Below are positions 47,045 to 55,761 of a DNA stretch of 64,000 nt, piece after piece. The stretch's first letter is position 1, and each line of letters starts with the position of its first letter. Below the pieces are notes generated by a model. The model worked only from the letters and a program-made list of their open reading frames with translations. It searched no databases and was not told the DNA's origin. A program made the translations under genes and the position numbers. Source of the stretch: SG8-41 sp035649495. Its GTDB lineage: Bacteria > Pseudomonadota > Gammaproteobacteria > Burkholderiales > SG8-41. The DNA lies in contig DASRJL010000211.1 in NCBI GenBank assembly GCA_035649495.1, positions 1 through 64,000 of the forward strand, written 5' to 3'.

Positions 47045-48109
47045 ATGGTAAAATCGCACAATTCGCACGAGCGCGCAATCGTCTTGGGAACCGTTGCCGA
47101 TACCCGCCTCGACGAGCTTGCGAGCTGGCTCGCCGCGCATCTTCCCGCTCCATCGTTCTCGCTCGCGCCCGCATCGGCCGACGCGAGCTTTCGCCGCTAT
47201 TTTCGCGCGATGGGGGGCGGCCGCTCGTGGATCGCGATGGACGCGCCGCCCGGGCGCGAGGATTGCCGGGCGTTCGTGCGGGTGGCGGGGATGCTGCGCG
47301 CGGCGGGCGTCAACGCGCCCGAGGTCCTCGCGCAGGACCTCGGCCGCGGCTTCCTGCTGCTCACCGATTTCGGCGACACGACCTACCTGTCGGCGCTCAC
47401 CGAGGCGAGCGCGCCGCGGCTTTTCGCGGACGCGATCGACGCGCTGGTGCGCTGGCAGCTCGCGAGCCGGCCCGGGGAACTGCCGCCCTACGATGAAGCG
47501 CTGCTGCGGCGCGAGTGCGGCCTGTTTCCCGAGTGGTACATCGAGCGCCACCTGGGCGTGGCGCTCGTCCCCGCCGAGCGCGACACGCTGGCGGAGATGG
47601 TGACGGCGATCGTCACCCGCAATCTCGCGCAGCCCGCGGTGTACGTGCATCGCGACTACATGCCGCGCAACCTGATGGTGACCGATCCCAATCCCGGGGT
47701 GCTCGATTTCCAGGACGCGGTCTACGGTCCCGTTACCTACGACATCGCGTCGCTCATGCGCGACGCGTTCGTGAGCTGGGACGAAGAGCGCGTGCTCGAC
47801 TGGACGGTGCGCTACTGGGAAAAGGCGAAGCGCGCCGGCCTGCCGGTCGCCGCGGATTTCGGGTCGTTCTACGCGGATTTCGAGTGGATGGGACTGCAGC
47901 GCCACCTGAAGGTGCTGGGCATATTCGCCCGCATCCGCTACCGCGACGGGAAGAGCGCTTACCTCGAGGACGCGCCGCGTTTCCTGGCCTACGCGCGCGC
48001 CGTGTCCACGCGTTACCGCGAGCTATCGCCCCTCGCGCGTCTGCTCGACCGGTTGGAGGTCGCGGCGGGGAACGGGCCCCTAAGCTCCGCACCCCCAGGC
48101 GCACAATGA
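47045..48109 (+). CDS. amgK: Anomeric MurNAc/GlcNAc kinase (AmgK-like phosphotransferase)
   Basis: 354 residues from ATG 47045. A TTG at 47084 would also fit the family, and a TAAAAT at 47049-47054 resembles a -10 box, so the start is uncertain. It has an aminoglycoside-phosphotransferase fold: catalytic loop VYVHRDYMPRNLMV near residue 205 and the metal motif VLDFQDAVYGPVTYDIASL. It phosphorylates recycled MurNAc at C1. The next gene encodes MurU, which uses the product. Together they bypass de novo UDP-MurNAc synthesis, as known in pseudomonads. The gene is divergent from lptD with only 24 bp between starts. Confidence 0.88.
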   Translation: MVKSHNSHERAIVLGTVADTRLDELASWLAAHLPAPSFSLAPASADASFRRYFRAMGGGRSWIAMDAPPGREDCRAFVRVAGMLRAAGVNAPEVLAQDLGRGFLLLTDFGDTTYLSALTEASAPRLFADAIDALVRWQLASRPGELPPYDEALLRRECGLFPEWYIERHLGVALVPAERDTLAEMVTAIVTRNLAQPAVYVHRDYMPRNLMVTDPNPGVLDFQDAVYGPVTYDIASLMRDAFVSWDEERVLDWTVRYWEKAKRAGLPVAADFGSFYADFEWMGLQRHLKVLGIFARIRYRDGKSAYLEDAPRFLAYARAVSTRYRELSPLARLLDRLEVAAGNGPLSSAPPGAQ

Positions 48110-48134
48110 GTGAATTGATCGATCGGGTCATGAC

Positions 48135-48821
48135 ATGAAGGCGATGATTCTTGCCGCGGGCCGCGGCGAGCGCATGCGCCCGCTCTCCGATAGCGTACCC
48201 AAGGCGATGATGACAGCCGGGGGCCGGCCGGTCATCGTGCACCTGATAGAGCGCCTGGCGCGAGCGGGTTTCGTCGATATCGTGATCAACGTCTCGCACC
48301 TCGCGGAAGCGATAGAGCGCGGCCTGGGCGACGGCGCGCGGTTCGGCGTGCGCATCGCCTACTCGCGCGAGCGCAGCGCGCTCGAGACGGCGGGCGGCAT
48401 TGCCTATGCGCTGCCCCTCCTCGGGAATACGCCGTTCGTCGTGGCGAATTGCGATGTCTACAGCGATTTCGATTTCAGCCGCTTGAGGAGCGCCGCCGAG
48501 CCGCTCTCCCGCGGCTCCCTGCTGGCGCATCTGGTCCTGGTGGACAATCCCGCTCACCATCCCGCCGGCGACTTCCGCCTGGAGGATGGCAAGGTGGCGG
48601 CGACGGGAGAGGCAGGACGCCTCACGTTCAGCGGTATGGGCGCGTACTCTCCGGCGCTCTTCGCGGGAATCGCGCCCGGCACGCCCTGCCAGCTGGCGGC
48701 GCTGCTCAGGCCGGCCATGGCGCGGGGCGAGGTGAGCGGGGAGCACCATCGCGGACGGTGGCTCGACGTGGGAACTCCGCAGCGGCTCGCCGAGGTGGAA
48801 CGCATGCTGGGCCGACTATAA
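48135..48821 (+). CDS. murU: N-acetylmuramate alpha-1-phosphate uridylyltransferase
   Basis: 228 residues. The nucleotidyltransferase signature MKAMILAAGRGERMRPLSDS is at the N-terminus with the PKAM Lys motif; NCDVYSDFDF is the metal-binding region and GRWLDVGTPQRL the C-terminal motif. It converts MurNAc-1-P and UTP to UDP-MurNAc. It lies 25 bp after amgK, completing a cell-wall recycling pair. Confidence 0.91.
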   Translation: MKAMILAAGRGERMRPLSDSVPKAMMTAGGRPVIVHLIERLARAGFVDIVINVSHLAEAIERGLGDGARFGVRIAYSRERSALETAGGIAYALPLLGNTPFVVANCDVYSDFDFSRLRSAAEPLSRGSLLAHLVLVDNPAHHPAGDFRLEDGKVAATGEAGRLTFSGMGAYSPALFAGIAPGTPCQLAALLRPAMARGEVSGEHHRGRWLDVGTPQRLAEVERMLGRL

Positions 48822-48844
48822 TCAGGCTGGCAACGGGAGCGGGC

Positions 48845-50146
48845 ATGGACATCGAGGTTTTCCAGCGGCGGCGGGCCAGGCTCGCAAAGGAAATGGGCGG
48901 CGGCGTGGCGATCATTCCCACCGCCCCGGAGCGCGTGCGCAACCGCGATTCGCATTTCCCGTACCGCTTCGACAGCTACTTCTACTACCTCACCGGGTTT
49001 CGCGAGCCGGAAGCGGTGCTCGTGATCGTGGCGGGCGAGCCGCCGCGCAGCGTGCTCTTCTGCCGCGAGCGCAACGCCGAGCGCGAGGTATGGGACGGCT
49101 TCCGCCATGGGCCCGACGGCGCCCGCGCGGATTTCGGTTTCGACGAGGCGCATCCCGTCGCCCGGCTCGACGAGCTCTTGCCGGGACTGCTCGCCGATTG
49201 CGGCAGCGTTTACTGCCACCTGGGGGCGGACGCCGGCTGGGACGCCCGCGTGGTGGGCTGGTTGAACCAGGTGCGCGCCGAAGCGCGGCGCGGCGTCGCC
49301 GCGCCGACGGAACTCCGCGACGTGCACGCGCTGCTCGACGAGATGCGTCTGTACAAGGACGAGAGCGAGCTCGCGCTCATGCGACGGTCTGCGACGATTG
49401 CCGCCGCAGCGCACCGGCGCGCGATGCGCGCAGCGCGTCCGGGGCGGGGCGAGTTCGAGATCGAGGCGGAGCTCCTGCACGAGTTCAGGCGCCAGGGGGC
49501 GCAAGGGCCTTCCTATACCCCGATCGTCGCTGCCGGCGAGCATGCGTGCGTGCTGCACTACGTCAGCAACGACGGCATGCTCGATGACGGCGCGCTCCTG
49601 CTGATCGACGCCGGCTGCGAGCTCGATGGCTATGCCTCGGACGTGACGCGCACTTTCCCGGTGAACGGACGCTACAGCGGGCCGCAGCGCGCGGTATACG
49701 AGATGGTGCTGGCCGCCCAGGCGGCCGCGCTCGCCCAGGTCCGCCCCGGAAACGCGTGGGATGCCCCGCATACGGCGGCGGTCAGGACGCTGGCCCAGGG
49801 CATGATCGATATCGGGCTTCTCGCCGGCAGTCTCGATGAGGTTGTCGAACGCGAAACCTTCCGGCAGTTCTACATGCACCGCACCGGCCACTGGCTGGGA
49901 CTCGACGTGCACGATGCCGGGGACTACAAGCGCGGCGGCGCGTGGCGCAAGCTCGAGCCGGGAATGGTGCTGACCGTCGAGCCGGGTTGCTACATCCGGG
50001 CGGCCGCCGGCGTGCCGGGCGAATTCGCCGGCATCGGGATACGCATAGAGGACGACGTGCTCGTCACCGACGGCGGACACGAAGTCCTGACCCACGAAGC
50101 TCCGAAGACGATCGCCGAGATCGAAGCGCTGATGGCGGGCAAGTGA
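48845..50146 (+). CDS. pepP: Xaa-Pro aminopeptidase (aminopeptidase P)
   Basis: 433 residues from ATG 48845. The N-terminal creatinase-like domain includes FPYRFDSYFYYLTGFREPEA. The pita-bread catalytic domain shows metal ligands in IDAGCELDGYASDVTRTF, HRTGHWLGLDVHDAGDY, VEPGCYI and IRIEDDVLV. It removes N-terminal residues preceding proline. It overlaps the next gene by 4 bp (GTGA). A pepP-ubiH pairing is common in gamma- and betaproteobacteria. Confidence 0.95.
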   Translation: MDIEVFQRRRARLAKEMGGGVAIIPTAPERVRNRDSHFPYRFDSYFYYLTGFREPEAVLVIVAGEPPRSVLFCRERNAEREVWDGFRHGPDGARADFGFDEAHPVARLDELLPGLLADCGSVYCHLGADAGWDARVVGWLNQVRAEARRGVAAPTELRDVHALLDEMRLYKDESELALMRRSATIAAAAHRRAMRAARPGRGEFEIEAELLHEFRRQGAQGPSYTPIVAAGEHACVLHYVSNDGMLDDGALLLIDAGCELDGYASDVTRTFPVNGRYSGPQRAVYEMVLAAQAAALAQVRPGNAWDAPHTAAVRTLAQGMIDIGLLAGSLDEVVERETFRQFYMHRTGHWLGLDVHDAGDYKRGGAWRKLEPGMVLTVEPGCYIRAAAGVPGEFAGIGIRIEDDVLVTDGGHEVLTHEAPKTIAEIEALMAGK

Positions 50147-51297
50147 ATGATTACGACGTTCTGATCGCGGGCGGCGGGCCGGGGGGAGGAGCCCTGGCGC
50201 TCGCCTTGCGCGGAAGCGGGCTCCGTATCGCGGTTCTGGAAACCCGGCCGCGGGAAACCGCGGCCGAGGACCCGCGCCCGCTGGCGCTGTCGCATGGCAG
50301 CCGGCTCATACTGGAACGCCTGGAGCTGTGGCGGGCGCTCGACCCGGTCACGCCTATCGGCCGGATTCACGTGTCACAGCGCGGGGGATTCGGGCGCGTG
50401 CTGCTGGATGCCGCCGCGGTCGGGCTGCCGGCGCTGGGCTATGTGGTCGATTACGCGCAGCTCGCAGCCCGGGTCACGGAGTCGCTGCAGGGCGGATGGT
50501 GCGATTATCTGCCGGGCACTGCCGTCAACCGCGTCAGCCTCGACGGCGATGCGGCGGTCGTGGAACTGGAGCCGGCGCGGGGACGCGTAATCACCGGTCT
50601 GCTCGTCGTTGCGGATGGCGGGATGCACGCGGACGGGAATGAAGCGCACGCCGTCCGCACCGTTGATTACCGGCAGACGGCGGTGACGGCGCGCGTCACC
50701 AGCACCGTAGCGCACGCTCACGTCGCCTACGAGCGCTTTACCCCGGAGGGACCGCTCGCGCTGCTGCCGGCCGGCGGCGATCTCGCGTTGATATGGTCGA
50801 CGACACCGGAACGTGCCCAACGGTTGTGCGCAGCGCCGGACGCCGAATTCCTGGGCGAGCTGCAACAGGCGTTCGGCAACCGGCTCGGGCGGTTCACGGC
50901 GGTGACGCGGCGGGGAATGTTTCCCCTGGCGCTGCGCGTCGCGCGCGACACCGGAGAACCGCGCACGGTGCGTATCGGCAACGCCGCGCAGACGCTCCAT
51001 CCCGTTGCCGGGCAGGGCCTGAACCTCGGGCTGCGCGACGCCTGGGAACTCGCCGCGGAGTTGCGGCGTTCCGAGCGCGAGCGCATCGGTGCGCCGGAGC
51101 TGCTCGCCAGGTATGCGGCGCGGCGGCGCCTCGACCGTGGCGGGGGAATCTGGTTTACCCATGGCCTGGCACGAATGTTTTCCAGCGACCTGGCGCCGCT
51201 GCGCGCCGCGCGCGGGCTCGGCCTGGCGGCGCTCGCTGCTCTGCCGCCCGCGCAGGAATTTCTGGTGCGGCGGATGAGTTTCGGCGCGCGCGGTTAA
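50143..51297 (+). CDS. ubiH: FAD-dependent ubiquinone-biosynthesis hydroxylase (UbiH family)
   Basis: 384 residues. It starts at GTG 50143, overlapping the pepP stop. FAD motif AGGGPGGGALALAL near residue 8 and the ribose-binding GNAAQTLHPVAGQGLNLGLRD near residue 285 are the UbiH/UbiF/VisC signature; TRRGMFPLALRVA precedes it. The group hydroxylates the ubiquinone ring. Assigning UbiH among paralogues rests on the pepP neighbour, so the exact ring position is uncertain. No second Ubi monooxygenase follows. Confidence 0.88.
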   Translation: MNDYDVLIAGGGPGGGALALALRGSGLRIAVLETRPRETAAEDPRPLALSHGSRLILERLELWRALDPVTPIGRIHVSQRGGFGRVLLDAAAVGLPALGYVVDYAQLAARVTESLQGGWCDYLPGTAVNRVSLDGDAAVVELEPARGRVITGLLVVADGGMHADGNEAHAVRTVDYRQTAVTARVTSTVAHAHVAYERFTPEGPLALLPAGGDLALIWSTTPERAQRLCAAPDAEFLGELQQAFGNRLGRFTAVTRRGMFPLALRVARDTGEPRTVRIGNAAQTLHPVAGQGLNLGLRDAWELAAELRRSERERIGAPELLARYAARRRLDRGGGIWFTHGLARMFSSDLAPLRAARGLGLAALAALPPAQEFLVRRMSFGARG

Positions 51298-51529
51298 CGC
51301 GATCTCGCCGCAAAGGCGCGCCGGCTGCAGAAACCGCGCGACCGTGCGGCGCGCCGCGCTTGCAAGTTACGGCGATACTCGCAGGAAATTCTCGAAACGT
51401 TTTCACTAAGTGCTTACTTCGCTTCGTGGTTTACGCGCGTGTACGGAGCGCGTCGCGCGCTTTTGCGTTCGCCGCAACAGGACAAAGAGAAAAGTGCACG
51501 ATTTGCTTTTCTTGCGTGCGGCGAGCGAT

Positions 51530-51535
51530 TACAAT
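51530..51535 (+). promoter_or_regulatory. -10 element (TACAAT) upstream of dusB-fis
   Basis: TACAAT lies 50 bp before the chosen dusB start and overlaps an upstream in-frame ATG at 51534. This argues that the upstream ATG is not the translation start. No strong -35 box is seen. Confidence 0.45.
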
Positions 51536-51584
51536 GGGCGCCCTTCCCCGAAAAACCCCGCACGCTAAAGCCGCAGACGTTTCG

Positions 51585-52589
51585 ATGCTGATAGGCTCCT
51601 ATCAACTGAAGAACAATCTGGTCGTGGCGCCCATGGCGGGCGTTACCGATCGGCCGTTCCGGCAGTTGTGCAAGAGCATGGGAGCCGGCATGGCGGTCTC
51701 CGAGATGGTGGCGAGCAACTCGCTCCTGCGGGGCGCTGAGAAGACGCGCCGCCGCGCCAATCACGAGGGCGAGGTGGAGCCCATCGCCGTGCAGATTGCC
51801 GGGGCCGACCCGCAGATGCTCGCGGAAGCGGCCCGCTACAACGTCGACGAGGGCGCGCAGATCATCGATATCAACATGGGCTGCCCGGCCAAGAAGGTCT
51901 GCAACGTGATGGCCGGTTCCGCCTTGTTGAAGGACGAGCCGCTGGTCAGGCGCATACTCGACGCAGTGGTCGGAGCGGTCGACGTTCCCGTGACGCTCAA
52001 GATCCGCACGGGCTGGGACCGCAACAACCGCAATGCGATCCACGTCGCCAGGATTGCCGAAGAGGCCGGCATACGCGCGCTCGCGATACACGGCCGCACC
52101 CGCGCCTGCGGCTTCTCCGGCGAGGCGGAGTACGAGACCATCGCGGCGGTCAAGCGCGAGACGGCGATACCGGTAATTGCCAACGGCGACATAGGCACGC
52201 CGGAAAAAGTAAGGCAGGTCCTTGATTACACGAAGGCGGATGCCGTGATGATCGGCCGGGCCGCCCAGGGCCGGCCCTGGATGTTCCGCGAGATCAGCCA
52301 TTACCTGGAAACCGGCGCGCACCTGCCGCCGCCGCCCGTCGCGGAAATCCACCGCGTGCTCGTCGCGCACCTGCACGAGCTCTACGAGTTCTACGGCGAA
52401 TACACCGGGGTGCGTGTCGCGCGCAAGCACATCTCCTGGTACACCAAGGGTTTGGCCGGATCAGCGGCGTTCCGCCATGCAATGAATCAACTCGAGTCCA
52501 GCGCCGCGCAGCTTTTCGCGGTCGACGAGTTCTTCGGAGAGCTCGCCGGCAGGGGGCAACGCCTGATCTATGAGGTTGAGGCAGCATGA
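51585..52589 (+). CDS. dusB: tRNA-dihydrouridine synthase B
   Basis: 334 residues from ATG 51585 (MLIGSYQLKNNLVVAPMAGV), which matches the family N-terminus; an in-frame ATG at 51534 lies inside a probable -10 box. FMN barrel motifs: APMAGVTDRPFRQLC, QIAGADPQMLAEAA, DINMGCPAKKVCN (catalytic Cys), VTLKIRTGWD, HGRTR and NGDIGTPEK. It reduces uridines in the tRNA D-loop. It overlaps fis by 4 bp, the same dusB-fis operon as in enterobacteria, where expression follows growth rate. Confidence 0.95.
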   Translation: MLIGSYQLKNNLVVAPMAGVTDRPFRQLCKSMGAGMAVSEMVASNSLLRGAEKTRRRANHEGEVEPIAVQIAGADPQMLAEAARYNVDEGAQIIDINMGCPAKKVCNVMAGSALLKDEPLVRRILDAVVGAVDVPVTLKIRTGWDRNNRNAIHVARIAEEAGIRALAIHGRTRACGFSGEAEYETIAAVKRETAIPVIANGDIGTPEKVRQVLDYTKADAVMIGRAAQGRPWMFREISHYLETGAHLPPPPVAEIHRVLVAHLHELYEFYGEYTGVRVARKHISWYTKGLAGSAAFRHAMNQLESSAAQLFAVDEFFGELAGRGQRLIYEVEAA

Positions 52590-52825
52590 ACAACGAGAAC
52601 GACATGGCCCGGATGGTGCGCCGGGCGGTCGAGGGCTATTTCCGGGACCTCGACGGGGAAAAGCCGTGCCACGTCTACAACATGGTGATCCACTGCGTGG
52701 AGAAGCCGCTGATCGAATCGGTGCTGCATCGAGTCCGGGGCAATCAGAGCCATGCCGCGGCTATGCTGGGCATCAATCGCAATACGCTGCGCAAGAAGAT
52801 GAGGGCGCACGGCATCAAGTTCTAG
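52586..52825 (+). CDS. fis: Nucleoid-associated DNA-binding protein Fis
   Basis: 79 residues. The C-terminal helix-turn-helix is QSHAAAMLGINRNTLRKKMR, nearly identical to the Fis consensus, preceded by the dimerising helices (VEKPLIESVLHRVRGN). It is shorter at the N-terminus than E. coli Fis (98 residues), as usual in betaproteobacteria, so the mobile beta-hairpin arms that activate recombinases are probably missing. Fis bends DNA and regulates rRNA and many other promoters. It overlaps the dusB stop. Confidence 0.96.
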   Translation: MNNENDMARMVRRAVEGYFRDLDGEKPCHVYNMVIHCVEKPLIESVLHRVRGNQSHAAAMLGINRNTLRKKMRAHGIKF

Positions 52826-52889
52826 TGAATCGTGAATGGTGAATCGTGAATGGTTTGAACCATTCGCCATTTACCATTTACCATTCACA
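52825..52889 (+). repeat. Inverted 7-bp repeat array, fis-purH gap (word GTGAATS)
   Basis: Left arm: GTGAATC, GTGAATG, GTGAATC, GTGAATG in exact 7-bp steps from the last base of the fis stop codon. Right arm: CCATTCG, CCATTTA, CCATTTA, CCATTCA. The arms meet with almost no loop (GTTTGAAC at the centre) and fill the entire gap to 3 bp before the purH ATG. Confidence 0.9.
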
Positions 52890-52892
52890 GCC

Positions 52893-54464
52893 ATGGTCAA
52901 GCTCGCGCTCCTCAGCGTTTCCGACAAGACCGGCATCGTCGAATTCGCGCGCGGGCTCGCGGGCCTCGGGGTGAGGCTGATCTCCACCGGCGGCACCGCG
53001 GCGCTCCTGCGCGACGCCGGGCTCAAGGTGACCGAAGTCGCGGACCACACCGGTTTCCCGGAAATGCTGGACGGCAGGGTCAAGACCCTGCATCCGAAGG
53101 TACACGGGGGCTTACTCGCCCGGCGCGACGTTCCCTCCCACATGAGCGCCCTGGCGCAGGCGGGCATCGCGGGCATCGACCTCGTGGCCGTCAATCTCTA
53201 TCCCTTCCGCGAGACCGTCGCCCGCCCCGATTGCACGCTGCCCGAGGCCGTCGAGAACATCGACATCGGCGGCCCGGCGATGGTCCGCAGCGCGGCCAAG
53301 AACTACGAGCACGTCGCGGTCGTGACCGATCCCGCCGATTACGAGGGCATACTGCGCGAGCTGTCTTCCGCGGGCGGCAGCATGGCGGCCGCTACCCGTT
53401 TCCGGCTCGCCCAGAAGGCGTTTTCCCATACGGCCGCCTACGACGGCGCGATCAGCAATTTCCTGTCGGCGCTCGGCCCTTCCGGCGAGCGCGCCGCCTT
53501 TCCGCAGCGCCTGAATCTGCAGTTCGAGCTCGTCGAGCCTTTGCGCTACGGCGAGAACCCGCATCAGGCGGCCGCTTTCTACCGCGATCCGGAACCCGCG
53601 TCTGCGAGCCTCGCGCGCTACCGCCAGGTCCAGGGCAAGGAGCTTTCGTACAACAACATCGCCGACGCCGATGCGGCGTGGGAATGCGTGAAAGGTTTTT
53701 CCCGGGCCGCGTGCGTCATCGTCAAGCACGCCAATCCCTGCGGCGCCGCGGTGGGCGCGACGCCGGAGGAGGCCTACCGGAAGGCGTACGCCACCGATCC
53801 CACTTCCGCCTTCGGCGGCATCATCGCCTTCAACCGCGAGCTGGATACGCCGGCCGCTCAGGCCGTTACACAGCAATTCGTAGAGGTTGTAATCGCGCCC
53901 GGCGTTAACGCTGCAGCGGCCGATTTATTGGCGGGAAAGGCCAATGTCCGTGTGCTCATCGTACCCCTGGAAGCTTCGATCACGCATGCGGCTGCCGCGG
54001 CGTGGGATTTCAAGCGGGTCGGCGGGGGGCTGCTCGTTCAGACGCAGGACTCGATGAACCTGGAGGCCGACGGGCTCAAGGTCGTGACCCGGGCGCGGCC
54101 GGGCGAAGCGCGGATCGCCGATCTCGTCTTCGCCTGGCGCGTGGCGAAATTCGTCAAGTCGAACGCGATCGTGTTCTGCGGCGACGGGCGGACGCTGGGC
54201 GTGGGCGCGGGCCAGATGAGCCGCGTCGACTCTGCCCGCATCGCCTCCATCAAGGCGGCGAACGCGGGACTCTCGCTCGCGGGCTCGGTCGTCGCGTCGG
54301 ACGCGTTCTTTCCGTTTCGCGACGGCGTCGACGTCGTTGCGGCCGCAGGCGCAACCGCCATCGTCCAGCCGGGCGGCAGCGTGCGCGACGCCGAGGTGAT
54401 CGCGGCGGCCGACGAGCATGGCATCGCGATGGTGTTCACGGGATATCGGCATTTCAGGCATTGA
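52893..54464 (+). CDS. purH: Bifunctional AICAR transformylase / IMP cyclohydrolase
   Basis: 523 residues from ATG 52893 (MVKLALLSVSDKTGIVEFA). The in-frame extension upstream is only the repeat array. The N-terminal MGS-like cyclohydrolase domain (about 1-200) has DGRVKTLHPKVHGGLLARRD. The C-terminal AICARFT domain has RYGENPHQAAAFYRD, the catalytic IVKHANPCGAAVG and SDAFFPFRDGVD. It performs the last two steps of IMP synthesis. Its stop shares one base with the purD start. Confidence 0.97.
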   Translation: MVKLALLSVSDKTGIVEFARGLAGLGVRLISTGGTAALLRDAGLKVTEVADHTGFPEMLDGRVKTLHPKVHGGLLARRDVPSHMSALAQAGIAGIDLVAVNLYPFRETVARPDCTLPEAVENIDIGGPAMVRSAAKNYEHVAVVTDPADYEGILRELSSAGGSMAAATRFRLAQKAFSHTAAYDGAISNFLSALGPSGERAAFPQRLNLQFELVEPLRYGENPHQAAAFYRDPEPASASLARYRQVQGKELSYNNIADADAAWECVKGFSRAACVIVKHANPCGAAVGATPEEAYRKAYATDPTSAFGGIIAFNRELDTPAAQAVTQQFVEVVIAPGVNAAAADLLAGKANVRVLIVPLEASITHAAAAAWDFKRVGGGLLVQTQDSMNLEADGLKVVTRARPGEARIADLVFAWRVAKFVKSNAIVFCGDGRTLGVGAGQMSRVDSARIASIKAANAGLSLAGSVVASDAFFPFRDGVDVVAAAGATAIVQPGGSVRDAEVIAAADEHGIAMVFTGYRHFRH

Positions 54465-55747
54465 TGAAACTCCTCGTCATCGGCTCCGGCGCACGCGAGC
54501 ATGCATTGGCATGGAAGCTCGCTGGCTCCCCGCGCGTCTCGAAGGTGTTCGTCGCCCCCGGCAACGCGGGCACCGCGCGCGAGGAAGGGCTCGCCAACGT
54601 GGCGCTCACCGCGATCCCGGACTTGATCGAGTTCGCGCACCGGGAGGCGATAGCCGTGACGGTGGTGGGCCCGGAGGCGCCGCTCGCCGAGGGCGTAGTG
54701 GACGCTTTCCAGGCCGCCGGTCTCAGGATCTTCGGTCCGACCCGGGCCGCCGCGCGGCTCGAGAGCTCCAAGGATTTCGCCAAGGAGTTCATGGTCCGCC
54801 ATGACATACCGACGGCGCAGTACCGGACGTTTGCCGAAGCCATGCCTGCGCACGAGTACCTCGAGCACGTGGGCGCGCCCATCGTCGTCAAGGCCGATGG
54901 CCTCGCGGCGGGGAAAGGGGTCGTCGTCGCCGCCAGCCTGAAGGACGCACACGCCGCTGTTGACGCCATGCTCACCGGGAAGAGCATGGGTGACGCCGGC
55001 AGCCGGGTCGTGATCGAGCAATTCCTCGACGGCGAGGAGGCGAGCTTCATCGTCATGTGCGACGGCCGGCACGCCCTCGCGCTCGCGAGCAGCCAGGACC
55101 ACAAGCGCCTGCTCGATGGCGACGGCGGTCCCAATACCGGCGGGATGGGCGCCTACTCGCCGGCTCCGGTGGTTACGCCGGGTGTCCACGCGAGGGTGTT
55201 GCGGGAAGTGATACAGCCCGTGCTCGACGGGATGGAGAAGGACGGTACGCCGTACAGCGGGTTTCTCTATGCCGGCCTGATGATCTCGAAGGAGGGCGGA
55301 ATCAAGGTGCTGGAATTCAACTGCCGCCTGGGAGACCCGGAAACGCAACCCATTATGCTGCGGTTGAAGAGCGATTTCGCCACGCTGATCGAGCAGGCGC
55401 TGGCCGGCGGCCTCGACCGCATCGAAGCCGACTGGGACACCCGGGTCGCCCTGGGGGTGGTCCTGGCTTCCGCCGGCTACCCGGATGCCCCGCGCAAGGG
55501 GGACGCCATCCACGGCCTGCCGGCGCAGGAGCCGGATTGCCACGTTTTTCACGCCGCGACGGCCATCCGCGGGGAGGAAGTGGTTACTAACGGCGGGCGG
55601 GTGCTTACGGTCACCACCCTGGGCCACAATGTGAAAACCGCGCAGCGCCGCGCGTATGATATTGTTGGGCGCATACGCTTCGAAGGTATGCAGTACCGGC
55701 GCGACATCGGGCACCGCGCCGTGGCTACCACCGCCCGCCGTAAGTGA
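54464..55747 (+). CDS. purD: Phosphoribosylamine--glycine ligase
   Basis: 427 residues from ATG 54464 (MKLLVIGSGAREHALAWKL). ATP-grasp motifs: VKADGLAAGKGVVVA near residue 145, IEQFLDGEEASFIVMCDG, SSQDHKRLLDGDGGPNTGGM and VLEFNCRLGDPETQ. It makes GAR, the second step of purine synthesis. The TGATG junction with purH suggests translational coupling. Confidence 0.97.
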   Translation: MKLLVIGSGAREHALAWKLAGSPRVSKVFVAPGNAGTAREEGLANVALTAIPDLIEFAHREAIAVTVVGPEAPLAEGVVDAFQAAGLRIFGPTRAAARLESSKDFAKEFMVRHDIPTAQYRTFAEAMPAHEYLEHVGAPIVVKADGLAAGKGVVVAASLKDAHAAVDAMLTGKSMGDAGSRVVIEQFLDGEEASFIVMCDGRHALALASSQDHKRLLDGDGGPNTGGMGAYSPAPVVTPGVHARVLREVIQPVLDGMEKDGTPYSGFLYAGLMISKEGGIKVLEFNCRLGDPETQPIMLRLKSDFATLIEQALAGGLDRIEADWDTRVALGVVLASAGYPDAPRKGDAIHGLPAQEPDCHVFHAATAIRGEEVVTNGGRVLTVTTLGHNVKTAQRRAYDIVGRIRFEGMQYRRDIGHRAVATTARRK

Positions 55748-55761
55748 GAGAGAGGTGTCAC

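Noticed and set aside
47021..47905. 295-codon extension in frame with lptD
   Set aside because: It is antisense to amgK; the LptD signal peptide begins at ATG 47020.
51298..51584. tRNA or other structured RNA in the ubiH-dusB gap
   Set aside because: No T-loop or acceptor pairing found; only a probable -10 box and GC-rich sequence are present.
52825..52889. CRISPR array in the short repeat gaps
   Set aside because: Units are 7 bp with no spacers and are inverted around a centre; there are no cas genes in the window.
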